Positions 1-6,715 of a stretch of 64,000 nt of DNA are shown here, piece by piece. The stretch spans positions 1-64,000 of the forward strand of contig CACZVE010000004.1 of assembly GCA_902784565.1 (NCBI GenBank). Direction: 5' to 3'. Every line of letters begins with the position of its first letter. Within the stretch, counting starts at the first letter, position 1. The DNA comes from an uncultured Prevotellaceae bacterium (GTDB taxonomy: Bacteria > Bacteroidota > Bacteroidia > Bacteroidales > Bacteroidaceae). The position numbers were made by a program, and so were the translations under genes. The notes under the pieces were generated by a model. It did no database searches and had not been told where the DNA came from. It was given only the letters and a program-made list of their open reading frames with translations.

Positions 1-1244
1 GCATACTCCTCGTTCTTACGCTTGTCGCGATTGGTATAGACCTTCTCCAAGGCACTGATATAGTCAGCCTTGGCACGGGCATATTCCGTAGCAGTGAAAC
101 CAAAGTCGTGGGCACGCTTTCCCTCACGGGCCACAGCCTGCAAGGTTTCGATGTCCTTACCTTCCTTAGCCACGCCAACCAGCATGAGGGCATCCTTGGT
201 ACGGGCCAACTGCAGGAAGTTGCCATCCTGAGCCTGAGCCTGGATGAAAGGACAATCGGGCTGCTGCTGAATCTCAGAGAAACGGGCATTGAACATAGCA
301 CAAACCATGTCGTTCAGGTAGTCCTGCACAAGATAAGCAGCCGTCTTTTTCAATTCTGTTGGGATGGGGTCACGCTTCATCGAAAGCATGAGGATGGAGT
401 ACTGCTGCTCCTTGTCCTTCTCAGATACGTAGATGGCCTTCTCATTGTCGGGAACAGGCTCGTCGATGACTTTTGCTGCATCTGCAGGCACCACGATGTC
501 GCCGAACATCTTTTTGATCAGGTTCTCGGTATAGTCCACATCGATGTCACCCACGATGATGATACCCTGGTTGTCGGGACGATACCATTTCTTATAATAG
601 GCGATGAGTTCCTCGGGCTTGAAGTTGTCCACGATCTCCATCTTACCGATAGGCATACGGTAGCCGTACTTTGAACCCTGGAACAGTGTCGGCAGGGCAC
701 GCTCGATCATGCGCTGAGTGGGCGAGTTCCTCATACGGTACTCGTTGTGGATCACGTCGCGTTCTTTCTCAATCTCTGCCGGCTCGGCGGTGATACCACT
801 CGACCAGTCTCTCAGCACGAGGACACAGGAATCGAGGGCACTCTGGCGCTCTGTGCTCACATCAGCGATGTAATACACCGTACGGTCAATCGAGGTGTAG
901 GCATTCAGACTACGTCCGAACTGCACACCGATGGTCTGCAAATACTCCAGCATCTTTCCATTGGGGAAGTGCTCAGAGCCGTTGAAAGCCATGTGCTCAA
1001 GGAAGTGAGCCAGACCCTGCTGCGAGTCGTCCTCCTGGATGGAACCCACGCGCTGGGCGATGTAGAAGTTAGCCTTCTTCTCTGGCGTGTTGTTGTGACG
1101 CAGATAATAAGTCAGTCCATTGTCGAGTTTACCGATACGGACATCCTTGTCGACGGGAATCTCCGGCATCTGCATCTGTTGCTGTGCCGATGCGAATCCT
1201 ACTGTGAGCAGTGCGACTGCTACGAAAAGTTTTCTAAGTTTCAT
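1..1244 (-). CDS. M16 family zinc metallopeptidase (N-terminal part; runs off the left edge)
   Basis: The frame is open from ATG at 1244 to the left edge, giving about 414 residues of what is normally a protein of about 930. Residues 1-20 are a signal peptide ending FASA before QQQ. The inverted zinc motif HFLEH lies at residues 80-84 and the expected third ligand glutamate is in EKERDVIHNE at about residue 161. This is the catalytic N-terminal half of an insulinase/pitrilysin-type peptidase, probably periplasmic and degrading peptides. A TATCTTTG box (1280-1287, reverse strand) is 35 bases upstream and supports this start. Further upstream lies the 1317-1337 element shared with two other promoters. 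The family call is firm; the substrate is unknown. Confidence 0.9.
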   Translation of the reverse strand, partial: MKLRKLFVAVALLTVGFASAQQQMQMPEIPVDKDVRIGKLDNGLTYYLRHNNTPEKKANFYIAQRVGSIQEDDSQQGLAHFLEHMAFNGSEHFPNGKMLEYLQTIGVQFGRSLNAYTSIDRTVYYIADVSTERQSALDSCVLVLRDWSSGITAEPAEIEKERDVIHNEYRMRNSPTQRMIERALPTLFQGSKYGYRMPIGKMEIVDNFKPEELIAYYKKWYRPDNQGIIIVGDIDVDYTENLIKKMFGDIVVPADAAKVIDEPVPDNEKAIYVSEKDKEQQYSILMLSMKRDPIPTELKKTAAYLVQDYLNDMVCAMFNARFSEIQQQPDCPFIQAQAQDGNFLQLARTKDALMLVGVAKEGKDIETLQAVAREGKRAHDFGFTATEYARAKADYISALEKVYTNRDKRKNEEY

Positions 1245-1279
1245 AATTTCATCAATTAGTTGATTTAACCTTTCGGCTG

Positions 1280-1287
1280 CAAAGATA
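1280..1287 (-). promoter_or_regulatory. -7 promoter box of the M16 peptidase gene
   Basis: Reverse-strand TATCTTTG followed by CAGCC matches the Bacteroidetes TAnnTTTG box. The start codon is 35 bases downstream. Confidence 0.65.
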
Positions 1288-1316
1288 CGGACTTTTTTCC
1301 TAACGATATGCAAAAC

Positions 1317-1337
1317 GTATGTTATCTTTAGGTTAAA
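1317..1337 (-). promoter_or_regulatory. Upstream direct-repeat element, copy 1 of 3
   Basis: Read on the reverse strand it holds TAACCTA and TAACATA with starts 11 bp apart. It ends exactly 29 bp before the -7 box of the M16 gene. The same element at the same distance precedes the genes starting at 3224 and 14867. Direct repeats one helical turn apart, centred near -50, fit binding by an OmpR-type response regulator; that identity is inference. Confidence 0.55.
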
Positions 1338-1388
1338 CTTCCACACGTGTACCATAATTAATAATTAGAAAGGTGACTCAAGCCTTAT

Positions 1389-2507
1389 TCAGTTCCTTGT
1401 CAACCAGTAATAAAGAAAATAATCGTAGATATAGTAATTCCCATTATGGTTTGTGATGATATCTTTTTCTTGAAGGGCAGACAAACATCTTTGTACTGCA
1501 CTAGCTGATGAAAGATGGTATTTCTTGATGAACTCTCCGCTCGTTGGCTGAACATTCTTGCCAGCGTGGGCCAATGCTATGAGCAATGCTTTTTGTTTGG
1601 CAGATAGTCTTGCCAGTAAATCCTGGTAGGTGTCGTCTTTTTCTTCTATAGCATAGTTGATAGCCACATCCACATCTTTTATACTACAAGGATTATCCTG
1701 TTCAGCCATAGCAAATAGTTCATTGCATATCTTTTGTATGTACCATGTAGTACCTTCAAACTTCTCATATATATAGTTGATGGCTTCTGCTTCTATCATC
1801 ATCCCGCCTTGTTCAAAATGATTTCTGATAAAAGAAGTATATGAATCAAGTGGAATCGGTTTCAAGGATAATGATGAAGCACTTTGATAAAATGGTCTGG
1901 CTGGCGATGAGAACATCTCGCCCATCATATGACGCTTTGATCCTGAAAAGATGAACCTCGCATTATTACAATCTTGAATATAGGTCCGTAATAAGGCTTC
2001 TACATTCTGCTCTGGATAATCCATGATGGTTTGGAACTCATCGATAGCAACAATGCAAGGCTTGTCTGCAGAACCCAGATATTGGAAAATCTCATCAAGA
2101 GACACCTTTGGCGATTGTATATCCCCTATCTGAAGATTCCAACTCGGTTGCCCTAAAGCATCAAGTGTGATACCTGTTCGCAGTGACCCTGCAATCTGTA
2201 TAAAACGTTCCCAGGCTTTTCGCTCTTTCGATTTCAGAACGGAAAGGATCACCCTTCCCAATTCATAAATCAATTCGGACAATGACTTGGTGGCATAGAT
2301 ATCCACAAGAAACAGATAATAGTCTTTTTGCAGTTCCTGTTGGGCAAAACAATGACGGATAAGTCCTGTCTTACCCATTCTTCTTGGTGACATCAAGGCT
2401 ACGTGATTGCCATTCACCAACAGCGATGTCAAGCGTTTGGTCTCTTCCACTCTGTCGCAGAAGTACTCAGGTCCGTTATAACCATAGGTTAGAAATGGAT
2501 TCTTCAT
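1389..2507 (-). CDS. AAA+ ATPase of the archaeal-type ATPase_2 family with C-terminal winged helix
   Basis: A 372-residue cytoplasmic P-loop protein. Walker A is SPRRMGKTG (residues about 40-48), Walker B is IVAIDEFQ (about 153-160), and IFSGSKR looks like a sensor-1 segment. The C-terminal 80 residues (ALAHAGKNVQPTSGEFIKKY...) look like a winged-helix domain. This layout matches STAND-like ATPases often found as single genes in Bacteroidetes and archaea; the biological role is not known. A TATATTTG box at 2542-2549 supports the start. The sequence upstream contains three overlapping palindromes (2561-2607) that could be operators. No partner gene is adjacent. Confidence 0.8.
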   Translation of the reverse strand: MKNPFLTYGYNGPEYFCDRVEETKRLTSLLVNGNHVALMSPRRMGKTGLIRHCFAQQELQKDYYLFLVDIYATKSLSELIYELGRVILSVLKSKERKAWERFIQIAGSLRTGITLDALGQPSWNLQIGDIQSPKVSLDEIFQYLGSADKPCIVAIDEFQTIMDYPEQNVEALLRTYIQDCNNARFIFSGSKRHMMGEMFSSPARPFYQSASSLSLKPIPLDSYTSFIRNHFEQGGMMIEAEAINYIYEKFEGTTWYIQKICNELFAMAEQDNPCSIKDVDVAINYAIEEKDDTYQDLLARLSAKQKALLIALAHAGKNVQPTSGEFIKKYHLSSASAVQRCLSALQEKDIITNHNGNYYIYDYFLYYWLTRN

Positions 2508-2541
2508 TATCTTACTATTATTTTAATTCACCTTTCGGGTG

Positions 2542-2549
2542 CAAATATA
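2542..2549 (-). promoter_or_regulatory. -7 promoter box of the ATPase gene
   Basis: Reverse-strand TATATTTG followed by CACCC, 35 bases before the ATG at 2507. Confidence 0.65.
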
Positions 2550-2560
2550 CGAAGAATTTT

Positions 2561-2607
2561 CAAATTATACAAATTTGCGTAACGCATTTTTGTATAATTG
2601 TACAAAA
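2561..2607. promoter_or_regulatory. Cluster of three overlapping palindromes upstream of the ATPase promoter
   Basis: CAAATT-ATACA-AATTTG (2561-2577), TGCGT-A-ACGCA (2576-2586) and the near-perfect TTTTGTATAATTGTACAAAA (2588-2607) lie side by side just upstream of the -7 box. They look like operator sites. The protein that would bind them is unknown. Confidence 0.4.
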
Positions 2608-2676
2608 TCGTATATAAAAAAATTCCCTTGGGTCGAACAATGCTACTTTTGCCATAATCCCATATCCCAGAAAGAA

Positions 2677-2708
2677 GCCGCCAGACATGATTACCCATGC
2701 ATGGCGGC
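2677..2708 (-). terminator. Rho-independent terminator of the DUF3836 gene
   Basis: GCCGCCA (2677-2683) and TGGCGGC (2702-2708) form a 7-bp stem. On the reverse strand it is followed by TTCTTTCT and lies about 30 bases past the stop at 2739. Confidence 0.6.
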
Positions 2709-2738
2709 TGATATTATATTGAGAGAGTTTGGGGAATC

Positions 2739-3224
2739 TTATTCTGCAGCGAGCAGACGGTCATCGAGCGGCTCCATTACCAGCATACTACTCGTCAGAT
2801 ACATATTGTCCTGCGTCTCGTTCATCCGGTAGGTCTTCACTGTTGTCAGACTGGGAGCCTTCGAGCGATAGAGTGTCACCTCCTGGGGCAGGTCGTACTG
2901 TTGTTTCTCTGCATTCCAGTGACTCACCTCCACGTTGTAGCCGTTCTTATAATATTTATAGGTGAGACGACTGTTCTTTACCCAGTCCTTCTTGGCCTCG
3001 TCCCAACTCAGCATCTCCTTGCTAGTCAGACGACCCTGCTCGTCGTACTCATAGCAGTATTCCATCTTCTGCTCCATCTGCTGGTTGTCGTTACGCTCGT
3101 AGACTTCAATCTTGTTTACTTTGCCATCCTCGATGTCGCCGTTATACATATAGTTCACGTCGTTGCTGTTGATAGCGTTGAAGTACATTGCAAGTACTGT
3201 TGCTGCGGTGATAATTGATTCCAT
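2739..3224 (-). CDS. DUF3836-like protein
   Basis: A 161-residue protein with a weak hydrophobic N-terminus (about residues 4-18) that may act as a signal peptide. The body has several 'YEYDEQGRLTSKE'-type segments (also LTYKYYKNGYNVEVSHW), the turn-rich beta pattern seen in DUF3836 proteins of Prevotella and Bacteroides. The family function is unknown; I infer an exported protein. It stands alone between its own promoter (box 3289-3296, element 3326-3346) and a terminator at 2677-2708. It shares an upstream element with the M16 peptidase gene and the membrane-protein gene starting at 14867, which suggests a common regulator. Confidence 0.6.
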   Translation of the reverse strand: MESIITAATVLAMYFNAINSNDVNYMYNGDIEDGKVNKIEVYERNDNQQMEQKMEYCYEYDEQGRLTSKEMLSWDEAKKDWVKNSRLTYKYYKNGYNVEVSHWNAEKQQYDLPQEVTLYRSKAPSLTTVKTYRMNETQDNMYLTSSMLVMEPLDDRLLAAE

Positions 3225-3288
3225 AACTCTTATTTTTTTTAATTGTTCAACATTAATTTTTCTAAGTTCTTTTGTCCTTTAGACGCTG

Positions 3289-3296
3289 CAAAGGTA
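3289..3296 (-). promoter_or_regulatory. -7 promoter box of the DUF3836 gene
   Basis: Reverse-strand TACCTTTG followed by CAGCG, 64 bases before the start codon at 3224. Confidence 0.6.
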
Positions 3297-3325
3297 GAAT
3301 AAACTACAAAAACTTTAAGTTATTT

Positions 3326-3346
3326 GTATGTTATCTTTAGGTTAAA
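3326..3346 (-). promoter_or_regulatory. Upstream direct-repeat element, copy 2 of 3
   Basis: Identical over 21 bp to the element at 1317-1337 and again 29 bp from the -7 box, while the 29-bp spacers differ. The conserved distance argues that it works together with the promoter. Confidence 0.55.
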
Positions 3347-3433
3347 TGTGATTTCGGCGTTAATAAACCATAAAAAGCAGCCCTCTCCATGCAGTCTTTT
3401 GGTTCCTTGTGACACTATATAAATGAAAAGAAT

Positions 3434-3441
3434 TAAATTTG
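3434..3441 (+). promoter_or_regulatory. -7 promoter box of the lipoprotein and sigma-fusion operon
   Basis: TAAATTTG followed by CAAC, 19 bases before the ATG at 3461. Confidence 0.6.
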
Positions 3442-3460
3442 CAACATAATATAATAAGGT

Positions 3461-4174
3461 ATGAAATCAATTAGAATCATTCTTTCTTTAGTTTGTAGCA
3501 TGACGCTGATGGCAGCATGCTCCAATAGTGATGTTGACGATTGGAATAAAGATGTAAGTGATGCTGACGATTGGAGTAAAGATATGTCGGTGAAAGCAGA
3601 GAGCGGGGTTACCCGTACAGCCTTTGGTACTGACGACATTCCTGTCAGACTGGTAGATATCACCGAACTGCCAGAATGGATGCAGAAGGGCGTACAGGGT
3701 TGGAGTGAAAGAGATGCCACACTCGGAAGATACAAGATTTTCCAAGGAAAACTCAAGGGTGAGACCATCTATTACTTCGACGACATACTGAGTTCATGCA
3801 TCGGATGCCTCTACTATCATGACGACGGCAGACAGATTGAGTATGACGAATGGGAGAAACAGGATGACATCATCTATCTAGATGCCACCGACTGGACGTG
3901 CATCTATTCAGCAGCACCTTTACTGAAGGGCCTGACGGGCATCCTCCACTATGATGCGAACCGTGAAAACAGAAACGACTACATGGAAAGCGGACAAAAA
4001 CGCTATTATATATGGGGATATCTGAACACTGACGATCTGAAGAAATATGATGGAAAGCACGTCGTCCTGTCAGGTTTCATGTATGGAAACATTACTCAGG
4101 TCATAAAAGACTGTCCCCCAGAGGTCACCTGCTATGGAATAGAAGCCACCTACATCAATAACTACTCAGAATAG
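3461..4174 (+). CDS. Lipoprotein of unknown function, paired with the sigma-barrel fusion gene
   Basis: A 237-residue protein with a lipoprotein signal: hydrophobic residues 5-18 and the lipobox LMAAC with the lipidated cysteine at position 20. Just after it, DVDDWNKD and DADDWSKD form a short acidic tandem repeat. The rest is acidic and aromatic (IYYFDDI, YYIWGYLN) with no family I recognise. It starts 19 bases after a TAAATTTG box, and its stop lies 26 bases before the sigma-factor fusion at 4201, so the two are probably co-transcribed. A role as a surface or periplasmic partner of that fusion protein is inference from position only. Confidence 0.7.
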   Translation: MKSIRIILSLVCSMTLMAACSNSDVDDWNKDVSDADDWSKDMSVKAESGVTRTAFGTDDIPVRLVDITELPEWMQKGVQGWSERDATLGRYKIFQGKLKGETIYYFDDILSSCIGCLYYHDDGRQIEYDEWEKQDDIIYLDATDWTCIYSAAPLLKGLTGILHYDANRENRNDYMESGQKRYYIWGYLNTDDLKKYDGKHVVLSGFMYGNITQVIKDCPPEVTCYGIEATYINNYSE

Positions 4175-4200
4175 AGCAGGCGAGGACAGGCTGACATACG

Positions 4201-5874
4201 ATGGAGGCTACAGAACTGATAAGCAGGTGCAAGGCAGACGATAATCATGCCTTGCACCTGCTTTACCAGCAATACAAGCCAAAACTCCTGAGTATCTGTA
4301 AACAATATGCAAGGGAGGATGATGTAGCGGAAGACCTGTTACAAGATTCCTTTGTCATCATCCTAACTTCACTCGACAGACTTGAGGATCCAGAAAAACT
4401 TGAGTCGTGGATGGCATCGATAGTCAGAAGCGTTGGCTATCACTATCGTCTTCGTGCAGATAAGGAACAGGCTACTCTCCAACAATTAGTCCAAGAGAAA
4501 CCTGAGACCACTGAGACTCATCTTACCCCGGACTACGAACAATTGCAAGCACTTGTAGCCCAACTGCCACAGGGCTATCAGCAGGTGTTCCGACTCTCCG
4601 TATTCGAGGGTCTCTCACATCAGGAGATTAGTGAATTGTTAGGCATTGCGCCTCACTCATCTTCCTCACAACTCTCCCACGCTAAGAAGATGTTGCGTCA
4701 CCTTATCAAACAATTGTGGGTACTCATCTTGTTGCTGATTGCCATACCAACTGCCATCTGGCAGTTCCTGAACAAGGAGAATCCAGACATATTGGTACCA
4801 ACAGCTCAGCAAACGGCGACAAAAAAGAGTACGTTAACAAAAACCAGTTCGCACCTTACGGACAAAGAGTCCATACTGGACAGACATAAAGACCGCACGG
4901 CACGAACAAAACAACATTCAATACTATCTATCCATACGACGGATACTAAACCATATTATCCTATAAAGGAAATTATCGACACTCTAACAGAGATGGCCCA
5001 AGCCGTTGAGACGGAAGAGGAAAAAGAGTTAAAGTCAGACACCCTCATCTATCAGCAGATCCCCCTGCCCTCGTCTGACGATACAGAGTTTATCATAACC
5101 ACCAAGAACAAGGAATCATTATGGAACATCAGCCTGTCCTATAATAATCAGTTGGGTAGACATGATGACTATCAGGCCGCTGCCACCATCGACAAAGGCA
5201 GTTTCAATGCCACAAGCAATATCTTCATCACCACCCAATTCAACAACTGGATAGACTATAATAATTATCTGAATGATGCTCCGACTGTAGTGTATGATGC
5301 TGAGACTCGCTCTATTATGAACATTGCAACGCTGAATTCCTCTGTCAATGGAGGAGAGATAAAGGCTCGTTATGAGCACAAACTACCTATTACACTTCAG
5401 ATTCTGCTGAGTCGCCTACTCTCAAAACGGCTATCTGTAGAGACTGGTCTCAGTTACACCCAACTCAACTCTACCTGTACGAGCGGAAGCCCCCAAGCAT
5501 TTATTCAAGAACAGCAACGGCTTCGCTATCTCGGCATTCCGTTGCGGTTAGGGTGGCAATGGTATAGTAAGGCTCACCTCAGCCTTTACTCATCAGCGGG
5601 TATCATGCTGGAATGGCCGATCCATAATCGTGTCAACACCCTTCATCAAGCCAACGGCATCAATACTTTCCAGAAAAAAACTACTCTTGATGTGCCCATC
5701 CAATGGTCTTCCACCTTTGGACTCGGCCTGCAATACGACTTCACGCCTCATCTTGGATTCTACATTGAACCCAGCCTGCAATATTTCTTCGATGATGGCA
5801 GCGATATCCAGTCGTATCGTACAGAGCACCCGCTTCAGATCACTTTACCCCTTGGTGTCCGCGTTCATTGGTAA
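4201..5874 (+). CDS. ECF sigma factor fused through a membrane helix to an outer-membrane barrel-like domain
   Basis: One uninterrupted 557-residue frame. Residues about 10-85 are sigma region 2 (DDVAEDLLQDSFVIILTSLD...LESWMASIVRSVGYHYR). Residues about 115-168 are sigma region 4 (LPQGYQQVFRLSVFEG LSHQEISELLGIAPHSSSSQLSHAKKMLRHL, helix-turn-helix). Residues 172-190 are a transmembrane helix (LWVLILLLIAIPTAIWQF). About 115 polar residues follow, and residues about 306-557 have alternating amphipathic strands (SLSYNNQLG, RLSVETGLSYTQLN, LSLYSSAGIMLEW, FGLGLQYDFTPHLGFYIEPSLQYFF) ending in LPLGVRVHW, as in outer-membrane barrels. In Bacteroidetes the sigma factor and the barrel protein are, as I recall, usually separate neighbouring genes. 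The chain would run from cytoplasm to outer membrane; release by proteolysis is a plausible mechanism but inferred. Confidence 0.8.
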   Translation: MEATELISRCKADDNHALHLLYQQYKPKLLSICKQYAREDDVAEDLLQDSFVIILTSLDRLEDPEKLESWMASIVRSVGYHYRLRADKEQATLQQLVQEKPETTETHLTPDYEQLQALVAQLPQGYQQVFRLSVFEGLSHQEISELLGIAPHSSSSQLSHAKKMLRHLIKQLWVLILLLIAIPTAIWQFLNKENPDILVPTAQQTATKKSTLTKTSSHLTDKESILDRHKDRTARTKQHSILSIHTTDTKPYYPIKEIIDTLTEMAQAVETEEEKELKSDTLIYQQIPLPSSDDTEFIITTKNKESLWNISLSYNNQLGRHDDYQAAATIDKGSFNATSNIFITTQFNNWIDYNNYLNDAPTVVYDAETRSIMNIATLNSSVNGGEIKARYEHKLPITLQILLSRLLSKRLSVETGLSYTQLNSTCTSGSPQAFIQEQQRLRYLGIPLRLGWQWYSKAHLSLYSSAGIMLEWPIHNRVNTLHQANGINTFQKKTTLDVPIQWSSTFGLGLQYDFTPHLGFYIEPSLQYFFDDGSDIQSYRTEHPLQITLPLGVRVHW

Positions 5875-6019
5875 AACTTTGTTATATAATCACGGGGATA
5901 GTTCTTCTTTTTTGATTTCAGGAAACGTCTCCATTGTTTATTTCTAACATAGTTTGTTTTAGAATTACATCCCCCACTTCTGGTCCCTCCTTCCTAGAGG
6001 TTGGAAAAGGCTGTGCCAT

Positions 6020-6170
6020 TACTGGTTAATACCATTTCCACAATTCAAAAACCCGCCTAAAAACTGGGAGAAGTTTATGCACACCGTGCAAAATCTTCCC
6101 CCAGATTTGAGGCAAGGTTTTCAAACTCTGGAATGGTCTGTTCACAATCACACTCCCTGTTTTGGTGAAA
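6020..6170. repeat. Short second copy of the 21-22-bp palindrome array
   Basis: Units include TGGTTAATACCA (6023-6034), CCGCCTAAAAACTGGGAG (6053-6070), the perfect TGCACACCGTGCA (6078-6090), and CCCCCAGATTTGAGG near 6105, with centres about 21-22 bp apart from 6062 on. The motifs CCTnAAAACTGGGAG, CCCAGATTT and AATGGTCTGT recur in the array at 38894-39760. Confidence 0.6.
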
Positions 6171-6250
6171 CTTTGTTAATTATTTCCGTTTTCATGCAAG
6201 GTTTTCAAGTTCTAAGTATTATATAGGTAGAATAATTCGAAAATAATGCG

Positions 6251-6258
6251 TAACTTTG
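6251..6258 (+). promoter_or_regulatory. -7 promoter box of the thioesterase/TonB receptor operon
   Basis: TAACTTTG followed by CCCCT, 40 bases before the ATG at 6299. Confidence 0.6.
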
Positions 6259-6298
6259 CCCCTCGTAAAGAGAACACAGACGAATCGAACTAAAAGAG

Positions 6299-6712
6299 AT
6301 GACGCTAAAAGAGTTATTATCGCAGAACGATCGCTTTGCGGCGAATAGCGGATGCGTATTGAAGGAGATACGCGAAGGTTATGCCCGTGCGGAGTTGGTG
6401 GTGACGCCAGAGCACCTGAATGCAGGTGGTGTGTGTCAGGGCGGCGCCTACTTCACACTGGCTGATATTGCGTTGGCTGCTGTGATGAACAGTCACGCAG
6501 GACTGACCTTCGGCATTGAGAACAATATCATGTTCCTGCACAGCGCCAAGGCTGGCGACACGCTGATAGCAGAGGCAACGGAAGTGTATAACCACCATAA
6601 GATACCCTACGTGGATGTGCGCATCACCAATCAGGAGGGCGAACTCTGTTGTGTGGTGACGGGACTGGCCTACAGGAAAGAGGCCAAACTGCCCATCGAA
6701 GGACTGATGTAA
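6299..6712 (+). CDS. PaaI-type hotdog-fold acyl-CoA thioesterase
   Basis: A 137-residue cytoplasmic protein of normal length for the PaaI/YbdB hotdog thioesterases. The conserved helix motif HLNAGGVCQGGAYFTLADIA (about residues 38-57) contains the GG turn and the acidic residue (D55) used to hydrolyse the thioester. It would hydrolyse an acyl- or aryl-CoA; which one cannot be told. It starts 40 bases after a TAACTTTG box. Its stop is 3 bases before the signal-peptide start of the TonB receptor at 6716, so the two are co-transcribed, although no functional link is obvious. Confidence 0.85.
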   Translation: MTLKELLSQNDRFAANSGCVLKEIREGYARAELVVTPEHLNAGGVCQGGAYFTLADIALAAVMNSHAGLTFGIENNIMFLHSAKAGDTLIAEATEVYNHHKIPYVDVRITNQEGELCCVVTGLAYRKEAKLPIEGLM

Positions 6713-6715
6713 GAA

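Larger units (their letters stand above)
5875..6298. other. 424-bp intergenic stretch with degenerate palindrome units
   Basis: No gene is supported. Positions 6020-6170 carry short palindromes related to the large array at 38.9-39.8 kb (see the repeat entry). The last 50 bases hold the promoter of the thioesterase operon. Nothing else stands out. Confidence 0.5.
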
